A DNA stretch of 64,000 nt. It comes from Flaccisagitta enflata (Eukaryota > Chaetognatha > Sagittoidea > Aphragmophora). The notes under the pieces were generated by a model. It saw nothing but the letters and a program-made list of their open reading frames with translations, searched no databases and was not told the origin of the DNA. Position numbers and translations under genes: made by a program. The stretch lies in assembly GCA_965153355.1 (NCBI GenBank), contig OZ231126.1, positions 13,454,001-13,518,000 on the forward strand, given 5' to 3'. Below are positions 24,021-35,800 of this stretch, piece by piece (the stretch's first letter is position 1; each line of letters starts with the position of its first letter).

Positions 24021-25738
24021 GGCCCTCTTCCATATTTTTCGGTTTGGTCCTTCCGTCCTTCCGTCCCCCCCCCCCCCCCATGGGCCATTGAGACCTCATA
24101 TCCTCACTCTCAGGCCTGATTTAGGCCCTCTAAGCCCTCAAATCAGCTCTCTGGGCCTTAAATCAGCTCTCTGGGCCTTAAATCAGCTCTCCAGGCCTCA
24201 AATCAGCTCTCAAGGCATCAAATCAGCTCTCAAGGCCTCAAATCCGCTCTCCAGACCTCAAATCAGCATTCCAGGCCCCAAATCAGCCCTCCAGGCCTCA
24301 AATCTGCCCCCAAGGCCTAAGTTCTGCCCCCAGACCTCAAATATAATCTTCAGGCATAAATCTTCCCCCAGACCTCAAACCCCGCCTCAATTACCTCTTA
24401 GGCCTGCTATATACCCCCTCAGGAGGTCTGGAAATTTCCCCCTGTGTCCTACAGGACATCGGCCCTTTGGGGCCGCTGCCCTGCTCTGACTCCACTTCTT
24501 CACTTGATCACCCTAAGCAGGGCATCGGGTACCGCTGACCATGTGCGATCCTTGGATGACTAGTTTTTTTTAGAAGGCTTAAAGTTAATAGTCGCAAAAG
24601 CGTCAGGTGGTCAGCGGTACCCCTGGCCCCTAAGTTACTGTATGTTGGATATGGAGGTGAGGGGGGCAGTGGCTCAAAAGGAGTTGATGACCTATGCTTT
24701 GCTAGGATCTAAGCATTGAGGCTAGGATGTAAGCCTCAAGGCTTGGGTTTGAGCTAAGAGGCTAGGATTGAGCCACGATATTGGGATTGGAGCCATCAGG
24801 ATTGGATTGGAGCCTCTTGGCTAATTTTGGACACTTCAGGATGGGGTCCTAGCCTGGAGGCTGGAATTGGAGCCCGGAGAATGGGATTGGAGCCTCAAGG
24901 CCAGGATTGGAGCCCCAAGGCCAGGATTGGAGCCTCAAATCTGGTTTTGGAGCCTTGAGGCTGAGATTGGCGGACTGGAGCCTCAAGGCTGAAATTGGAG
25001 CCTCGAGGGTTGGATTGGGGCCTTGAGGCTAGGATTGGGTCCTCGAGGCTGGGTTTGGATCCTCGAGGCTGGAATTGGACCATGGGGGGACGGAGAAGGA
25101 GGAGAAGAAGAAGGAGAAAGTCTCCTATATACGTGAAAGCATAAGTCATCGGCCCCTTTAGGGCCACTGCCAACTAGTCATCCAAGGATCGCACATGGTC
25201 AGCGGTACCCAATGCCCTGCTTGGGGTGATCAAGTGAAGTAGTGGAGTGAGAGCAGGGCAGCGGCCCCAAAGGGCCGATGTCCTGTAGGACACAGGGGGG
25301 AATTTCCAGACGTCCTGAGGGGGAATATAGCAGGCCTAAGAGGTAATTGAGGCGGGGTTTGAGGTCTGGGGGAAGATTTATGCCTGAAGATTAGATTTGA
25401 GGTCTGGGGGCAGGCCTTAGGCCTTGGGGGCAGATTTGAGGCCTGGAGGGCTGATTTGAGGCCTGGAATGCTGATTTGAGAGCTGATTTGATGCCTTGAG
25501 AGCTGATTTCAGGCCTGGAGAGCTGATTTGAGGCCCGGAGAGCTGATTTGAGGCTTGGAGGGCTAATTTGAGGGCTAAGAGGGCCTAAATCAGGCCTGAG
25601 AGTGAGGATATGAGGCCTCGATGGCCAACCGGGGGGGGGACGGACGGACGGAAGGACGGAAGGACGGACGGATGGACGGACGTCTGGAAATTCCCCCCTG
25701 TGTCCCACAGGACATCGGCCCTTTGGGGCCGCTGCCCA
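24021..25738. repeat. large inverted repeat built of minisatellites
   Basis: Left arm 24021-24563 and right arm about 25166-25690 are inverted copies. Each has many units like ctcaaatcagctctccaggc (about 21-24 bp), then a unique block with gtgtcctacaggacatcggc and a block with gggtaccgctgaccatgtgc. Between them (24700-25085) lies a second minisatellite of about 23 bp with ggattggagcctcaaggct units. A further copy of the unique block follows at 25690-25738. Frames inside are repeat artefacts. Confidence 0.8.
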
Positions 25739-25997
25739 AAAAAGGATGAAAATCCTTTCATACGCTCATCATGCTTCGGACTTTTCGGCGTGCAACCGAG
25801 AATGTTATCACACAACAGAAATTGGTCGAGGAGTTGATCAAAACGATGGATAAAAGGACTTATCTATAGATTTGCAAAAAACATCAAAGGTTTTTAGTGA
25901 AAGTGGTTAGAGTTCAGAGTCGCCAAAAGACTCTGTGACTGATTTTAACTGAATTGACGGTCTCAACGGACGTGGAGGGACTGAGTCTGTAAAAAAA

Positions 25998-28608
25998 TCA
26001 CTTGTTCAGAATTTGCACTCTCGGTTTGAAGCGTAAACGCTTACGTAATTTCCAGAATGGAATAAACGACAAACTCGCCACCAATTGGCAAAACTCGAGA
26101 ATCGAAAGCATGGAAGCTCCCAGCCAAAGACCCAACAGCCCACCGATGGTGCCCAACATCTCAGCGAAAGACATGGCAGGCAACTGCTCTACCGTCGTTG
26201 TCACTAAATCACGATTGTACACAACAACTTTGACATAACTAAAAGGATTTCTGTAATAATCAAGATGCCCGAGGGACTCAACCTTCAGCTGCGTTTTAAA
26301 TATGGTCATGTTGCACTCGTCATGACAGACGGCTCGGTTCATTTCATCTGCGACGGATTTGTTTTTGAGATTAGCAAACAAAAGTTCCTTATTTTCATGC
26401 TTGGCTATGTAACAGAGTCGTTTTTGGTAATCAAATCGCTCAAACATGGGATATGCTCGAACAAGTTCGGTGGGAAACTGGTCCCTGCAACTACCGTGAG
26501 GCTTGGGAAGCCGGATTCTGTTTTCGTACGTGTAGCCGAAAGTTATCTGGTAGACATTCTCGTTAAATTGAATCGCAGAGTAACTTTCCGAAAACGTTGG
26601 AACGGCTTTTGGTGGATGGACCATCATCCAATTTCTTTCACAATATAATCTAGATTTGACATTCATGATTTGATAGCATTCGTTCCTATGCCTGCTCATA
26701 ATCTTCCAATAAAAGGTCAAACCTCGTGATTTGGATGGAATTTTTTGCCTTAACGTTCCTTCGTTGTTGAGAGTGTAGCAAATTCCAGCTTTTTCCCATC
26801 CTGGAAGAACACCGCTTGTAGGCAGAGGAGGTTTGAACACAAAAAAGGCGAACTTCCATTCACTTTTTAGACCCCTGTATCTTGATAACACCTTTGAAAA
26901 ACAAAATTCAAAAAGAAAACCTTTTTTTTTTAAGAGTTCTGTGCGTACAAATCATTATCAAATCCTTTGACAGATGTTTGGATAAAAAATAGATCTTTTC
27001 ACATTACTAGTCGCAAAAGCTTATCTCCATAAGTTGCAGTGTCAAATCTGTCAGTAACATTTGCGTTTTAGCCTTTTTGGGCAGCGGCCCCAAAGGGACA
27101 CAGGGGTGAATTTCCATGCGTCCGTACCAGACATTAAGATTGTGGAGAAGCGGGAAGCGCCGCTTCTCGGAAGCAGGGTGACGAAGTCGGAAGTCAGAAA
27201 AAAATAGCAAAAATGAAATTTCGGTTTGGAAGAGCACTTTAACAGTTATCACAAAACATTTTTTAATTAGATGATCTCAATTTTTTTGTGATTCCCATAA
27301 ATCTACCATTTTCATGATTAATTTACATAAAAAGAACTTGATTTTTCTATAAAATCACTGCTTTCTGCTCGTCGGAAACTTACAAGAAGAATTTTTGTTT
27401 CCCGGAAGCTTGGAAGAATATTAGTATCTGATCCGTACGTCCCCTCCCTCCAAAGCTTCTCAAGCCTCAAATTCCAATCGAAAAAATGGGAAATAGACAA
27501 AATGCAAACTTCCCATTGAATAACATGGCAAATTTGCAAAAAAAGCGAAAAAATGCATGTTTCCCATTGAATACCATGGAAAATTGATGAAAACTAAAAA
27601 AATGTAAAAATTCCCATTAAATAACATAGCATAATGACCAGAAATTGAAAAAAATGCAAAATTCCCATTGAATATCATGGATCATTGCTACTAAGGCATT
27701 ATATATGCCCTCTCAGGAAGTATGGAAATTCACCCCTGTGTCCTACAGGACATCGGCCCTTTGGGGCCGCTGCCCTGCTTTCACTCCACTTCTTCAACTC
27801 ATCACTCCAAGCAGGGCATCGGGTACCGCTGACCATGTGCGATCCTTGGATGACTTGTTCTTTCCTATGATCTCTAAAATCATTCCTAGATGCATGTGTG
27901 TCATATGTGAGCTTTATTTTTTATGATACTGCCTATGTTCGATTGTTCGATAATTTTGCTCTTTGTTGAGCTTGTCCTTATGAAATTGACGTGCAATTAA
28001 AAACAAAATCGTTACTACAAGGAACTGTCACCATATCAAACATTGTTAGCGTTTAAGGTTCATCAAAATTTTACACTTACATGCTTTTTGGTTTTAAACA
28101 CATTTTGATGGAACATTTCTTCAACTGGATGACTCAAATTAAAAACGATATCCTCGAATTTTTGCTCGATCAATTCAAATTGCATCTGGCGCATCCAGGT
28201 TTGGTTATTCTTCCCAAAAGATCCATTAATGTAAATGGAATAATTCAGACAAATGGTTCTGAGATTGACGGACTCTATGTTATCACATCTAGTCAACCAG
28301 TCATACACGGAGCTCCATCGCAAATGATTCGTGACGCAACAAGTGATGGCCGGAAATGGGACCCATCCTTTGTCTTGCAGCGTGTATTTAGTGACAGATT
28401 TATAAGTCAAATAATCATCAGCGACATGATAGATTTGGTAAATCGAGTAACTAGCTGCCATGAACCAGGCCATGCACCAAATCAGGCGGCTGAATCTAGA
28501 ATGTGCTCCAGCAGAGGAGTAAAACATTCGTTTGATGCCATGAGTAGAGGACTCTTCGACAAACTCCTTGAACAACGCCTGACAAGAGGACTTTTCCTTA
28601 CTTCCCAT
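25998..28608 (-). CDS. DEG/ENaC-family sodium channel subunit
   Basis: Two exons, 28608-28081 and 26891-25998, join in phase 0 to give 473 residues with start and stop. The N-terminal exon has the conserved HG motif (STHGIKRMF), the first membrane helix (WCMAWFMAASYSIYQIY) and the post-helix FPAITCC motif. The second exon has GICYTLN, a Cys-rich extracellular part with HDECN, and the pore/second helix GGLLGLWLGASMLSILEF, including the G-A-S selectivity motif. Such subunits assemble as trimers and conduct Na+; ligands in the family include protons, peptides and mechanical force, and nothing here shows which. It is somewhat shorter than the usual 500-600 residues. A 51-52-bp tandem duplication spans the start codon. 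The intron carries repeat fragments at 27076-27120 and 27690-27860. Confidence 0.92.
27690..27860. repeat. fragment of the 24-25.7 kb repeat, in the DEG/ENaC intron
   Basis: Contains gtgtcctacaggacatcggc and gggtaccgctgaccatgtgc as in the larger block. A shorter inverted fragment (gggcagcggccccaaaggga) lies at 27080-27120. The stretch 27475-27685 has a unit of about 65 bp (ttcccattgaataacatggc type) repeated three to four times. Confidence 0.7.
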
Positions 28609-28688
28609 GATGTGCTGCTGTTCGATTCAAATTGAAAAGGACTTTTCCTTACTTCCCATGATGTGCTGCTGTTCGATTCAAATTGAAA
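28587..28688. repeat. tandem duplication across the DEG/ENaC start codon
   Basis: The block with ggacttttccttacttccca and tgttcgattcaaattgaaaa occurs twice in a row, identically. Each copy contains a complementary-strand ATG (28608 and about 28659). The outer ATG is followed by the same first codons but reads into the duplicated 5' leader. Confidence 0.85.
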
Positions 28689-28690
28689 AT

Positions 28691-29251
28691 CACTTTAATT
28701 AAACCTTGAAAGCCGGCAAACAATTAGCATAATCCGTTTGATGGCTCCCTTTATTAACCTTTCAAAATCAGTTATCTCTTACCTCTGATGAAAAAGGTCG
28801 TTATCTAGATTTCGGTTCAAGAAATGATGAATGTGTTTTGAGTCAGTAGAAAGGCACTTTTATAGCTGACCATTTGTTAATTTCTTGAATTTCAAATGAT
28901 GCAAATCAGATTTGTTTGAAAATGATTAGTAAAGAAAGGAGTTTATGATAGAGGGCCGTGAGACAAGAGTTGAAACGAGGCTCTGAAAGGATTGAAGCTG
29001 CGGAAAAAAAGTTGTAACTGCCCAGAATAAAGCTCATTAACAATTAATTTTGGGATCTAGTATGCCGCAGGTCGATGGAAATTAGAGCGCTAACATCGAT
29101 TTGCATCTTAAAAATGAAATCAAATTGGAGAGACTTTCGCCAGTAACCAATTCGCTATCGGGTCGAAGTGACCCTGTTAAAAAACTATCTTTTTGTCAGC
29201 GTTTCCGGTATAGTCATACGGCACACTGCAAAAAATGACAGGTTTGCATAT
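28691..29251. other. upstream region of the channel gene, nothing identified
   Basis: AT-rich, no repeat structure or frame recognised. Presumed to hold the promoter of the DEG/ENaC gene, but no specific element can be pointed to. Confidence 0.4.
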
Positions 29252-29253
29252 TA

Positions 29254-29557
29254 GGGTGGTCCCGAATTGGGTCAAATTTCATATATTGATATACTTGAGC
29301 CCTTTGCACAAATGTCCAATAAAAGAAGGACTTCTCACAAGCTGGGGCGTGAAATCAAACAAGAAACCTTGTCGGCAAAACTATAGGGTTGCTATGGGGA
29401 TTTTTTTTATTGTCATAGGAAGCCTATAGTTTTGCCGCCATTGTTTAATCTTCAAATACAGACCTCTACTTGTGGGAAAACCTTCTTTTTTGGTACATTT
29501 ATGCAAAAAACTAGAGTATATCATTTTTCAAAATTTGACCCTATTTCGTGACCACCC
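29254..29557. mobile_element. MITE with TA target duplication, 304 bp
   Basis: Starts gggtggtcccgaattgggtc and ends with aaatttgaccctatttcgtg then accaccc; TA lies outside each end. Inner inverted blocks, including aaactatag, give an imperfect palindrome. Fits a mariner-type MITE. Confidence 0.7.
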
Positions 29558-29690
29558 TATTGCATATTCACACTGCCATCCATATTTCTCCTCCCTCCAA
29601 AAACAGACACTTACAGCTACAGTATTTGCACGGTATTGATTTTGGAGGAGATGTTTACTGAAAAATGAGAGTTAAACATATGTCACCAAA

Positions 29691-30639
29691 CTACAGTATG
29701 ATCCATCTCGACTGTAACATTTCACGACGGCATTGCTCATCAGTCTTCTTCTTCATCTGAGACTGAGTGATCTGGATTGATCCATCATTTGATGATGAAG
29801 CTTTTTTCTCAGTCGCGATTTCCCCTTGAGACTCGACGGACGGTTTGACGGCCTGATCGTGACAATGCAAGTCGTAATCGGGCCCAATCGGTGTATCGGC
29901 CGGCAGCACCTCGATATCCAACCTGTCCCAGTCCTGGAATACAACGCCGTTACTTCCGATGAGTGTGCGATGATAGATCGTGAAGGTCCTCTTCGACCGG
30001 AAATTGGCCTCCATCGTCTGGCATGGGCCCCAATTCGCCGTCAGCTCCTTCGACGTATCATTGATCTGCTCCTCGAGAAGCCCGATACCTGGTAGCAGTT
30101 TGACAAGACTCATCATCGTCGTCGTCCCTGTTGTTGTTGTTGTTGCTGTTGTTGTTTAATGTGTTGCTGCTGTTGCTGCTGTTGTTGCTGTTGCTGGTGT
30201 TGGTTAAGTATTGTTGTTGTTGTTGTTGTTGTTGTTTTTGTTATTGTTGTTGTGGGTGGTGGTGGTGGTGGTGGTGGTGTGGTGGTGGTGGTGGTGGTGG
30301 TGGTGGTGGTGGTGGTGGTGGTGGTGGTGGTGGTCACAATGAGCCATACCAGAGTAAAACGAAAGAAAAGCGAACATTACCTGCGTAAAGACACATCTTA
30401 TGTCCAAATTTCCCGCCGTAACGGAGCGTCAAGTTTCTTGGGTTGAAGTCCTCGAGCGTGTTGGTGTTGGAGTAGTGATACTGTAAAACCTTCTCTTCTC
30501 CGGATTCAAGCGGATGATCAATTTTGCTGTGTTCGTCATAGATGTTGGTTCCCGTGCTGTATTTTGTTTCCGAGTAGTGTGTGATTTTTAACGTCGCGTG
30601 GTGCGGCGGAGTACCATGGAAGCTGAAGGCAATATCGTC
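29691..30639 (-). CDS. unrecognised protein, last two exons
   Basis: Exon 30639-30381 (phase 0 in, 1 out) joins exon 30127-29691, which ends in a stop. The reading frame is clearly protein-like: it contains DDIAFSFHGTPPHHATLKI, then LTLRYGGKFGHKMCLYAG before the junction, and WGPCQTMEANF and FQDWDRLDIEVLP after it. The C-terminal 45 residues are Lys/Ser/Gln-rich. The alternating pattern suggests a beta-rich extracellular fold, but I do not recognise the family. The acceptor at 30640 implies at least one further upstream exon; a possible signal-peptide-like segment near 31470-31590 could belong to it but no firm splice link was found. The intron is filled with a CAA/CCA microsatellite. Confidence 0.55.
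30128..30335. repeat. (GTT)n-(GGT)n microsatellite inside an intron
   Basis: GTT/GCT units followed by a nearly pure GGT array. It nearly fills the 253-bp intron between the two exons of the unrecognised gene and leaves its acceptor at 30128. Confidence 0.9.
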
Positions 30640-30925
30640 CTATTTGATCTCGGAATAAGTATAAAATAAATGGGTTTACTCAATGAAACGTTGTGAATGT
30701 GCATGTTTGTGTGCCCTATCGAGTGTCTAGTATGACAGTATGAGTTTATGTATGTGCTTCTTCAAGACAAATATGATTTCACTTCAATTATTTATACACA
30801 AATCGAATAAGGTTTTCAATTCCGAGACCAAAGCGGCGCGTTTCGGGGATCCCCATTTTTTGAGTCCTATTTCATAAAAGGAAAAAAAGATTGTTGATTC
30901 GTAGTCAACAGCGCGGTTTTCTCCA

Positions 30926-31062
30926 AACAAGGCCGGATACACGACAATACAATTGCGGACAGTTGGGCAGGAGCAGTAATGCGAAAACCGCTCACAATTT
31001 TGGAAATATGGACGGACAAACCGACATGGAAAGGTGTAGAGTCGCGTGTCCGCGTCTGAAAA
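30926..31062 (+). mobile_element. hairpin-ended short element, copy 4 (short subtype)
   Basis: aacaaggccggatacacgac to agtcgcgtgtccgcgtctga. About 137 bp, with one substitution in the terminal hairpin. Confidence 0.75.
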
Positions 31063-31105
31063 TGTTTGAGGCCATTTATTTTTTTAAAGTCTTTTTATAA
31101 GCGGC

Positions 31106-31321
31106 TTTTTAGTCGCGTGCTAGGCGACTCTACACCCCGCTTTGTCCGTCCGTCGGTCCGTCCGTCCGTCCGTCCGTCCGTCACACTTTACTTTTTTGGG
31201 GTTTTTGGGATTTTTGGCTTCACTGCTCCTGCCCAAATGATCTGATGACCTCAATTATGGCCCCTGCCCACCCGCACGCGACTGGCCCAGTCACTGGGGT
31301 AGCCGTGTATCCGGCCTTGTT
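31106..31321 (-). mobile_element. hairpin-ended short element, copy 5
   Basis: tttttagtcgcgtgctaggc to atccggccttgtt. It sits 44 bp from copy 4 in the opposite orientation, so copies 4 and 5 can pair. Confidence 0.85.
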
Positions 31322-31807
31322 AAATAGGGATAGGGGTGAGGTTAGGGATGGGCTAGGGGATGGTTTTAGGGCTAGGGTTAGGGACTGGGCTAGAATAAGG
31401 GCCAGGGGAAGATCGGGTTTATCTGTGATATACTGCCTACCAACAACACTCATTCAATTACATTGAACAAACTTGAAAAACATTCTTCGTCGACGTTGGC
31501 GCAGATGGCCGATCCAAAAAACAAGGCAACAACAGTGGTTGAAAAAAATGCAGAAAGACAACGTAGAAGCCATTTTAGAATAGGAGAGAGAGAGAAAAAA
31601 AAACTAAGCAGTTAGCCCGAATTGTTGCGCCCGCAGGAATTGTTGCGACTTGTTTTGACGATGTGAGTTTTTGTGTTTGAAAACGAGAAGTATTGATAAC
31701 ACTCGAGATTCTTTTTATGTGTTACAAAGTCCAAGCTCTAGGACTAGCTTTTAAATAGTTTGTCAACGATAGGCGATAACGAAAATAACGACGAGGCGGA
31801 AATAAGT
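31322..31807. other. region upstream of the retrotransposon
   Basis: A G-rich degenerate gggttagggatggg stretch runs to about 31400. The minus strand near 31590-31470 reads CLSAFFSTTVVALFFGSAIC, a signal-peptide-like run, but without an in-frame ATG. Left unassigned. Confidence 0.3.
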
Positions 31808-31864
31808 CATTCATTCATTCGTTCATTCATTTATTGATTCATTCATTCATTCATTCATTCATTC
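31808..31864. repeat. (CATT)n microsatellite at the retrotransposon insertion point
   Basis: Tandem catt units run to the base before the 5' LTR. This obscures any target-site duplication. Confidence 0.9.
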
Positions 31865-32768
31865 TGTTAGAAATGTATGTCCGTCCGTTTCTTAAGTATG
31901 TGTGCTTTTGTTTCTTTTGCGTGCTTTTTGGCTTTTCTTTCTTTCTCTATTATTCAATGCCGTCTTTTGTTTCTCGCCATTTTTTATATTGAACGCTAGA
32001 TGGGTAAACATATGGTTGCGCCTTGTATTTTGTGCCATTTGTTTTTATTACGTAGGCAAACGTACGTAACTCGTCTTTCTCAGATTATCCAATTTTGATT
32101 GATTGATTTTATTTATTTGCGGCATTGCTTCTGAATGTATGATTGATTTTTGTGATTGATTGAATGTGCCCTTGGAATTTACTAATTTCAATAATCTCTC
32201 ATCTTTTTAGTGCAGATAAACTTATGAACGGACAATTAACGTTAGTTTGACTTTGACAGACTGTGGGTTGAAACCAACGGCGGGCCTAAAAGTGTTTTAT
32301 AGACGTTAGTCTTTGCTTTTATTAACGTTGTTTTTATCTTGTCTTCCGGTCTGTTATTTTTGTCTTTTGCCCTTTGGCATTTTTATCGCCGGGTTTTAGT
32401 ATGGTTTTTATCGCCGCCCATCAGCTGCTAGGGATGATATGGATGAATTTAATGGGATGGGCCGGGCAGGGGCAGGGCATTATCAGGTGGCATGGGCTCT
32501 GAAGAAGATGAACATGTTGTCATGTGCTGTTTCTGTCCTTTATTGTGTCCTGTCTCGATTTCATGTTATCTTTTGCGTTTGCTGATCATTAATGCCCACT
32601 TTCCTTTCTATTTCCCCCCCTCTTCAGTTGTTGAAATTTTTTATGGAATAAACGAGACGATCGCCTCTCTACCCTATTTTCCAATCGCCGTCCTTTCTTC
32701 ACCACAAGTCGTCAGTCAGATAGATGCCCATAGACAGTGCCAGCTGAAACTCGTGGGCGTAATTTATA
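31865..32768 (+). repeat. 5' LTR
   Basis: Matches 44158-45073 from tgttagaaatgtatg to gtgggcgtaatttata. Shared blocks include gaacgctagatgggtaa and tgaacggacaattaacgtta. The end is set by where the match with the 3' LTR stops; TG...CA borders are not perfect at the 3' side. Confidence 0.85.
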
Positions 32769-32899
32769 TTTTCAGGCCAGAATTTGGTGTCCATCGATTC
32801 TTTCCATCTCGACCTCCGAAAGCCGCCTGACAATGGCAGCCGCCACGTAACGACGACACTGTCTCGACCGCTTCAACGTCCTCTCCTGCATCTCACTAC

Positions 32900-35800
32900 T
32901 GTTTGAATCAGTATCCGAGGTCGGATCGCTTGCGCGCGATGAGAAACGACATCACGGCAGAGATGGAAGGATGTCAGCGCCTTTTCGACGCCGTTGCTAC
33001 TTGTACCGAAGGGACGAATGATTTCGACGACGCCGCCTGCGAATCAGATGGCGCTCGACACGGCCTTCGGGACATGGTCTACGACTTCATCTCGTACGCA
33101 AGGCAAATGGCGCCACCCGATGCCCGGCCACCCTCTTCGATTCGCGGCGTCCACCCTGCGTCGAATCCGGCGCGAATGGAACTCCATGTGCTTCTTCGGC
33201 CGTGAAAACTATCCAGAGGGTTTCCTTTCCAACGCCGACATCGTTAACGCAATGCACAATGACATTGGGAATCGTAAAAGACCCGTCAACGAATTCTCAT
33301 GGAATAGTCTCCCAACTGACACTCATGCTGCCCGCGACAATGTGACTGGCGCTCCAACACCAAGGATGCGAACGTCTTCGCCAAACCCCGACGGATCCGA
33401 GTATTCACTACTCCGGCCCGCGACATGCGCGCACCTCAACTGGCGTCAATTTTTAATGCTGCCGATCCAAAGAGGAGATGCCGTCAATCAATGGGTATCG
33501 GATTTGGTCTCGGAGATTGAACCTGCGCGTGCGTCTCCGATGGAGCAAGCTGACGATATGCTTGCGGATCTCGACGACGCCGATGCTCCTCGCAAGAGGT
33601 CGTGGATCATCAACGGACTGACGCCGCAGGAGAGGGCAAGGCGGTTTCGCCAACAGGTAAAGTGCTGAGAGAGACAGATGGGTAGGCAGTTGGAGGAGGA
33701 AATGCGACAAGGCCGGCGGCTGATAGATGATATGCAGCAGCAACAACGGGAGGAGGAGCAGCTACAGCAGCAGGAGCAACAGCAGCAGCATCAATTGCAG
33801 ATGCAGCAGCAGCAACTCCAACAGCAATGTCAACTCCACCGACCACAGGAGCAGCAGCAACGGACAGCTCAACGGCAGCAGCAAGAGCTGCTGCAGCAGC
33901 AGCAGTTGCAGCAACTTCAACAATTTCGTCAACAAGACCAACAACAACGTCAAAATTTGCAGCCGGCGCCACAACATGTGGTTCAACAACAGCAACAACA
34001 CGAGCAGCAGCAGCAGCAATAACAGCAACAACAACAAGGGCTGCAACAACATCAACCGCTCATGCAGCCGCATGAACAACAACAACAGCGGCAAAATAAC
34101 GACGAACGTATGCAACACAGCAAATCTGCAGCAGCAACAGCAACCTTTCGCCGCGATCCCAGCGGTGGTAGTGGATCCTCCTCCAGCTTCAAATGACCAT
34201 CTTGTCGAGAGCATGAACGTCAGTGAGGAGACGGAAGAAGAGAGACAACAGCGCCTTGCAGATCAACGGCTGCGCATGATGGCTGAAGGTGAAGGTGGTG
34301 GTGCAGCAACAGCCCCAAAGGCGCCGATCGCGGTGCCATTGGGATTCCAACAGCCAAGCTCATCACAAGAAGACAAAGAGTTATACGACAGAATGTGTAA
34401 CTTTCGCCAGCAGCAACGAGATGAAGATAGAAGAGCGGGAATATTCAACAATGCGGCAGAAATGCAACGAAAGCACTGGAATAGCCTGAGCGACGGCGGC
34501 ATTGGTGGGGCTTTAGAGCCTTGGATGTGAAGCTTAGGCAACTGTCTGAGCTGGAACAGCAGCAACCGCAGCATCCGCCAAAAAAGACCGTCGATCTATC
34601 TTCAGAAACTTTAATCCGGGATTGTTCAATTCGAACATACAGCAACGTCATGTGCAGTCAGTGGAAACGTCCGTCAAGCAGCCGATGCAGCAGCAACAGT
34701 CGGGCAGCGGCGGCAAGGACAACGTCAGCGTCAACTGCAGCAGCAGAATGAACAACAACAGCGTCCTGACCAGCAACAGCAGCTTCAACATCAACAGTGG
34801 CAGCAGCAAGCAGCTTCAACAACAGCAACATCAAGATCAGCATCATCAAGCCCCAGCAGCAACGATTCTTCCTACCGCACCGGAAGTGATCTTCGAGAGG
34901 CAGATTGGCTCTGCTAGAAGAGAGACTAGTTTTCCCCATCAAGAGGAAAAGGTCTTCCTTACAGCCGGAAGCGGAGGTGATACAACGGAGGCGATGCGCA
35001 GGAGGCAAAAGCAGGAGGCTGCTGACGCGAAGTTGGCACTGTAGCTGCAAGATAAAGAGAGAAGAAAAGTCGCTCCAAAGACCAACGAATAGTTACCTTG
35101 AAAGGCGCGAAAGTGGCGCCAAGCGCCTCTGTGCGCCTCAAGCGGAAGTCATTCAGCAGAATCAACGTTTGCAGCAGGAAGTGGATAGTTTGAAGATGCA
35201 GATTCAGCAGAGAGACTTTGACCTTTCACAGCGAGAGCAGAAGAAAAACAACGAAAAGAAGAGACATCTAACTTGGCGACAATGCGTCCGCCAAGGCTTT
35301 GATGCTCCCGATTCCATCAAGATGATCGTCAACAACAAGTGAATCAGCAAGAGGAGTGGGGTGGGCGATTAAAACCACCAAAAAGAGATCTCCGGTGAAA
35401 GTCGGGGGTCAATACGCTTTTGTCCAACAACGAGCGTATCATCGTGGAGCATCATCCATTAGCCGTCAACGAAGTCACGTTCAGATGCCCAACAATCGGC
35501 TGGACAGGTTTTGGAAAAACGACGTACAATGATCTCATGCGAGCAAGGAATGGAAAGCGGACTCAAAGCGTTGGAGAGAGCAAGACCTGAGAGAAAGCCT
35601 CTGCAGAGAGCTTTCATCCACTGACTTTATGATGTGGAAGAGGAAGTTTAAAGATGCTGAGAAGCATGAAAGCTTGACGCAAATGGACATCTTATTGGAA
35701 TTGCCTAAGTGGTTTGCTGGTCCGGCAAAGAGATCATTGAAACTGCGACGATTGATGCAACTGAGGCGACAGCAAGAGGAGAGATTGACGACATATACGC

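Noticed and set aside
24007-25708. Long Pro/Ser/Arg-rich frames on both strands
   Set aside because: They translate 21-24-bp minisatellite units and lack any other coding signal.
31470-31590. Signal-peptide exon for the unrecognised gene at 29.7-30.6 kb
   Set aside because: The hydrophobic frame has no in-frame ATG and the only donors are weak; kept as a note only.
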